From Methanocellaceae archaeon UBA148 (GTDB taxonomy: Archaea > Halobacteriota > UBA148), in the NCBI GenBank assembly GCA_002495885.1, contig DAHG01000059.1, positions 1 through 5,287 on the forward strand: 5,287 bases of DNA, given 5' to 3'. Under the pieces are notes generated by a model that saw only the letters and a list, made by a program, of their open reading frames with translations, had not been told where the DNA came from and did not search any database. Below are positions 5,125 through 5,287 of the stretch, one piece after another; within the stretch, counting starts at the first letter, position 1, and the number at the start of each line of letters is the position of its first letter. Made by a program: the position numbers and the translations under genes.

Positions 5125-5287
5125 ATGAGGACGCTCATAGATTTTGCCATGCGAGAAGAATATTCTCGGGTTAAAGCTCTCGGCGATGATCTCTCCGATA
5201 TTAACTCTTTAATCAATTGGGATCGATTCAGATTTTTAGAACCATTGATCTAAAAAAATAAAACTAGCCGTGGAGGTCGTCCAAACA
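5125..5287 (+). pseudogene. Transposase N-terminus with in-frame TAA, runs off the right edge
   Basis: ATG 5125 opens MRTLIDFAMREEYSRV, followed by GDDLSDINSLINWDRFRFLE, the typical N-terminus of a methanogen IS4/IS5-superfamily DDE transposase (a TL-x-DFA-x-x-EEY start and an LI-x-W-x-x-F-R element). At 5251-5253 the frame meets TAA, but it continues in the same frame as KNKTSRGGRPN, which is the expected next piece (N-K-T/S...GGRPN) of intact relatives. The stop thus replaces one residue, plausibly Tyr, just before an A-run at 5252-5258. No catalytic Asp/Glu residues are within the window. Either the element is a dead copy or the stop is bypassed. Confidence 0.65.

Larger units (their letters stand above)
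5061..5287 (+). mobile_element. Left end of an insertion sequence, IS5-like
   Basis: The element holds a strong promoter box (TTTATATAC, 5092-5100) and the transposase start. A candidate outer end is GAGGGTTTCGAAAAAC at 5061-5076, just where the MazG-like frame stops making sense. The right end, the second inverted repeat and the target duplication lie outside the window, so the boundary is an estimate. Confidence 0.55.

Noticed and set aside
1..5287. CRISPR array, tRNA or rRNA genes
   Set aside because: No regularly spaced repeats, no cloverleaf-like sequence with a T-loop GGTTCRA motif in place, and no rRNA-like conserved blocks were seen on either strand.

Overview
The window looks archaeal and most resembles a methanogen of the Methanosarcinales (Methanothrix/Methanosarcina type). 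The evidence is indirect. Several genes have A/T-rich TATA-type promoter boxes about 25-30 bases before the start, with leaderless or very short leaders. The right edge carries an insertion sequence of a kind I associate with these methanogens, and there is an exported protein with clustered N-glycosylation sequons. No rRNA, tRNA or CRISPR array is visible. It reads as an accessory region built from small modules of different base composition, several of them broken.

Left module (1-1645, minus strand, AT-rich): three tightly overlapping genes, transcribed right to left. They encode a TIGR04255-type protein of 263 aa, an unrecognised 91-aa protein with a strong ribosome binding site, and a protein of at least 196 aa with a GTG start that runs off the left edge. 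The 8-base and 4-base overlaps indicate one translationally coupled unit of unknown function. This is the best candidate here for an undescribed system.

Middle (1646-2455): mostly intergenic. It holds a short G/C-rich repeat-like block, a broken small reading frame, and an AbrB/MazE-type antitoxin-like regulator without a recognisable toxin. The regulator shares a divergent promoter region with the next module.

GC-rich island (2456 to about 3080, plus strand): two coupled small Cys-motif genes of viral or plasmid character. The second has an in-frame TAG between its cysteine pairs, and its 3' end has been replaced by antisense sequence of the next gene.

Right part: an exported Asp/Glu-racemase-family protein (minus strand) whose first catalytic Cys is Ser; a 103-aa fragment-like frame (plus strand); and a MazG-like pyrophosphohydrolase (minus strand) whose 5' end appears cut off by an insertion sequence. 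The transposase start of that element lies at the right edge and itself contains an in-frame TAA. Apart from the left operon and the AbrB/viral divergent pair, no shared pathway is evident.
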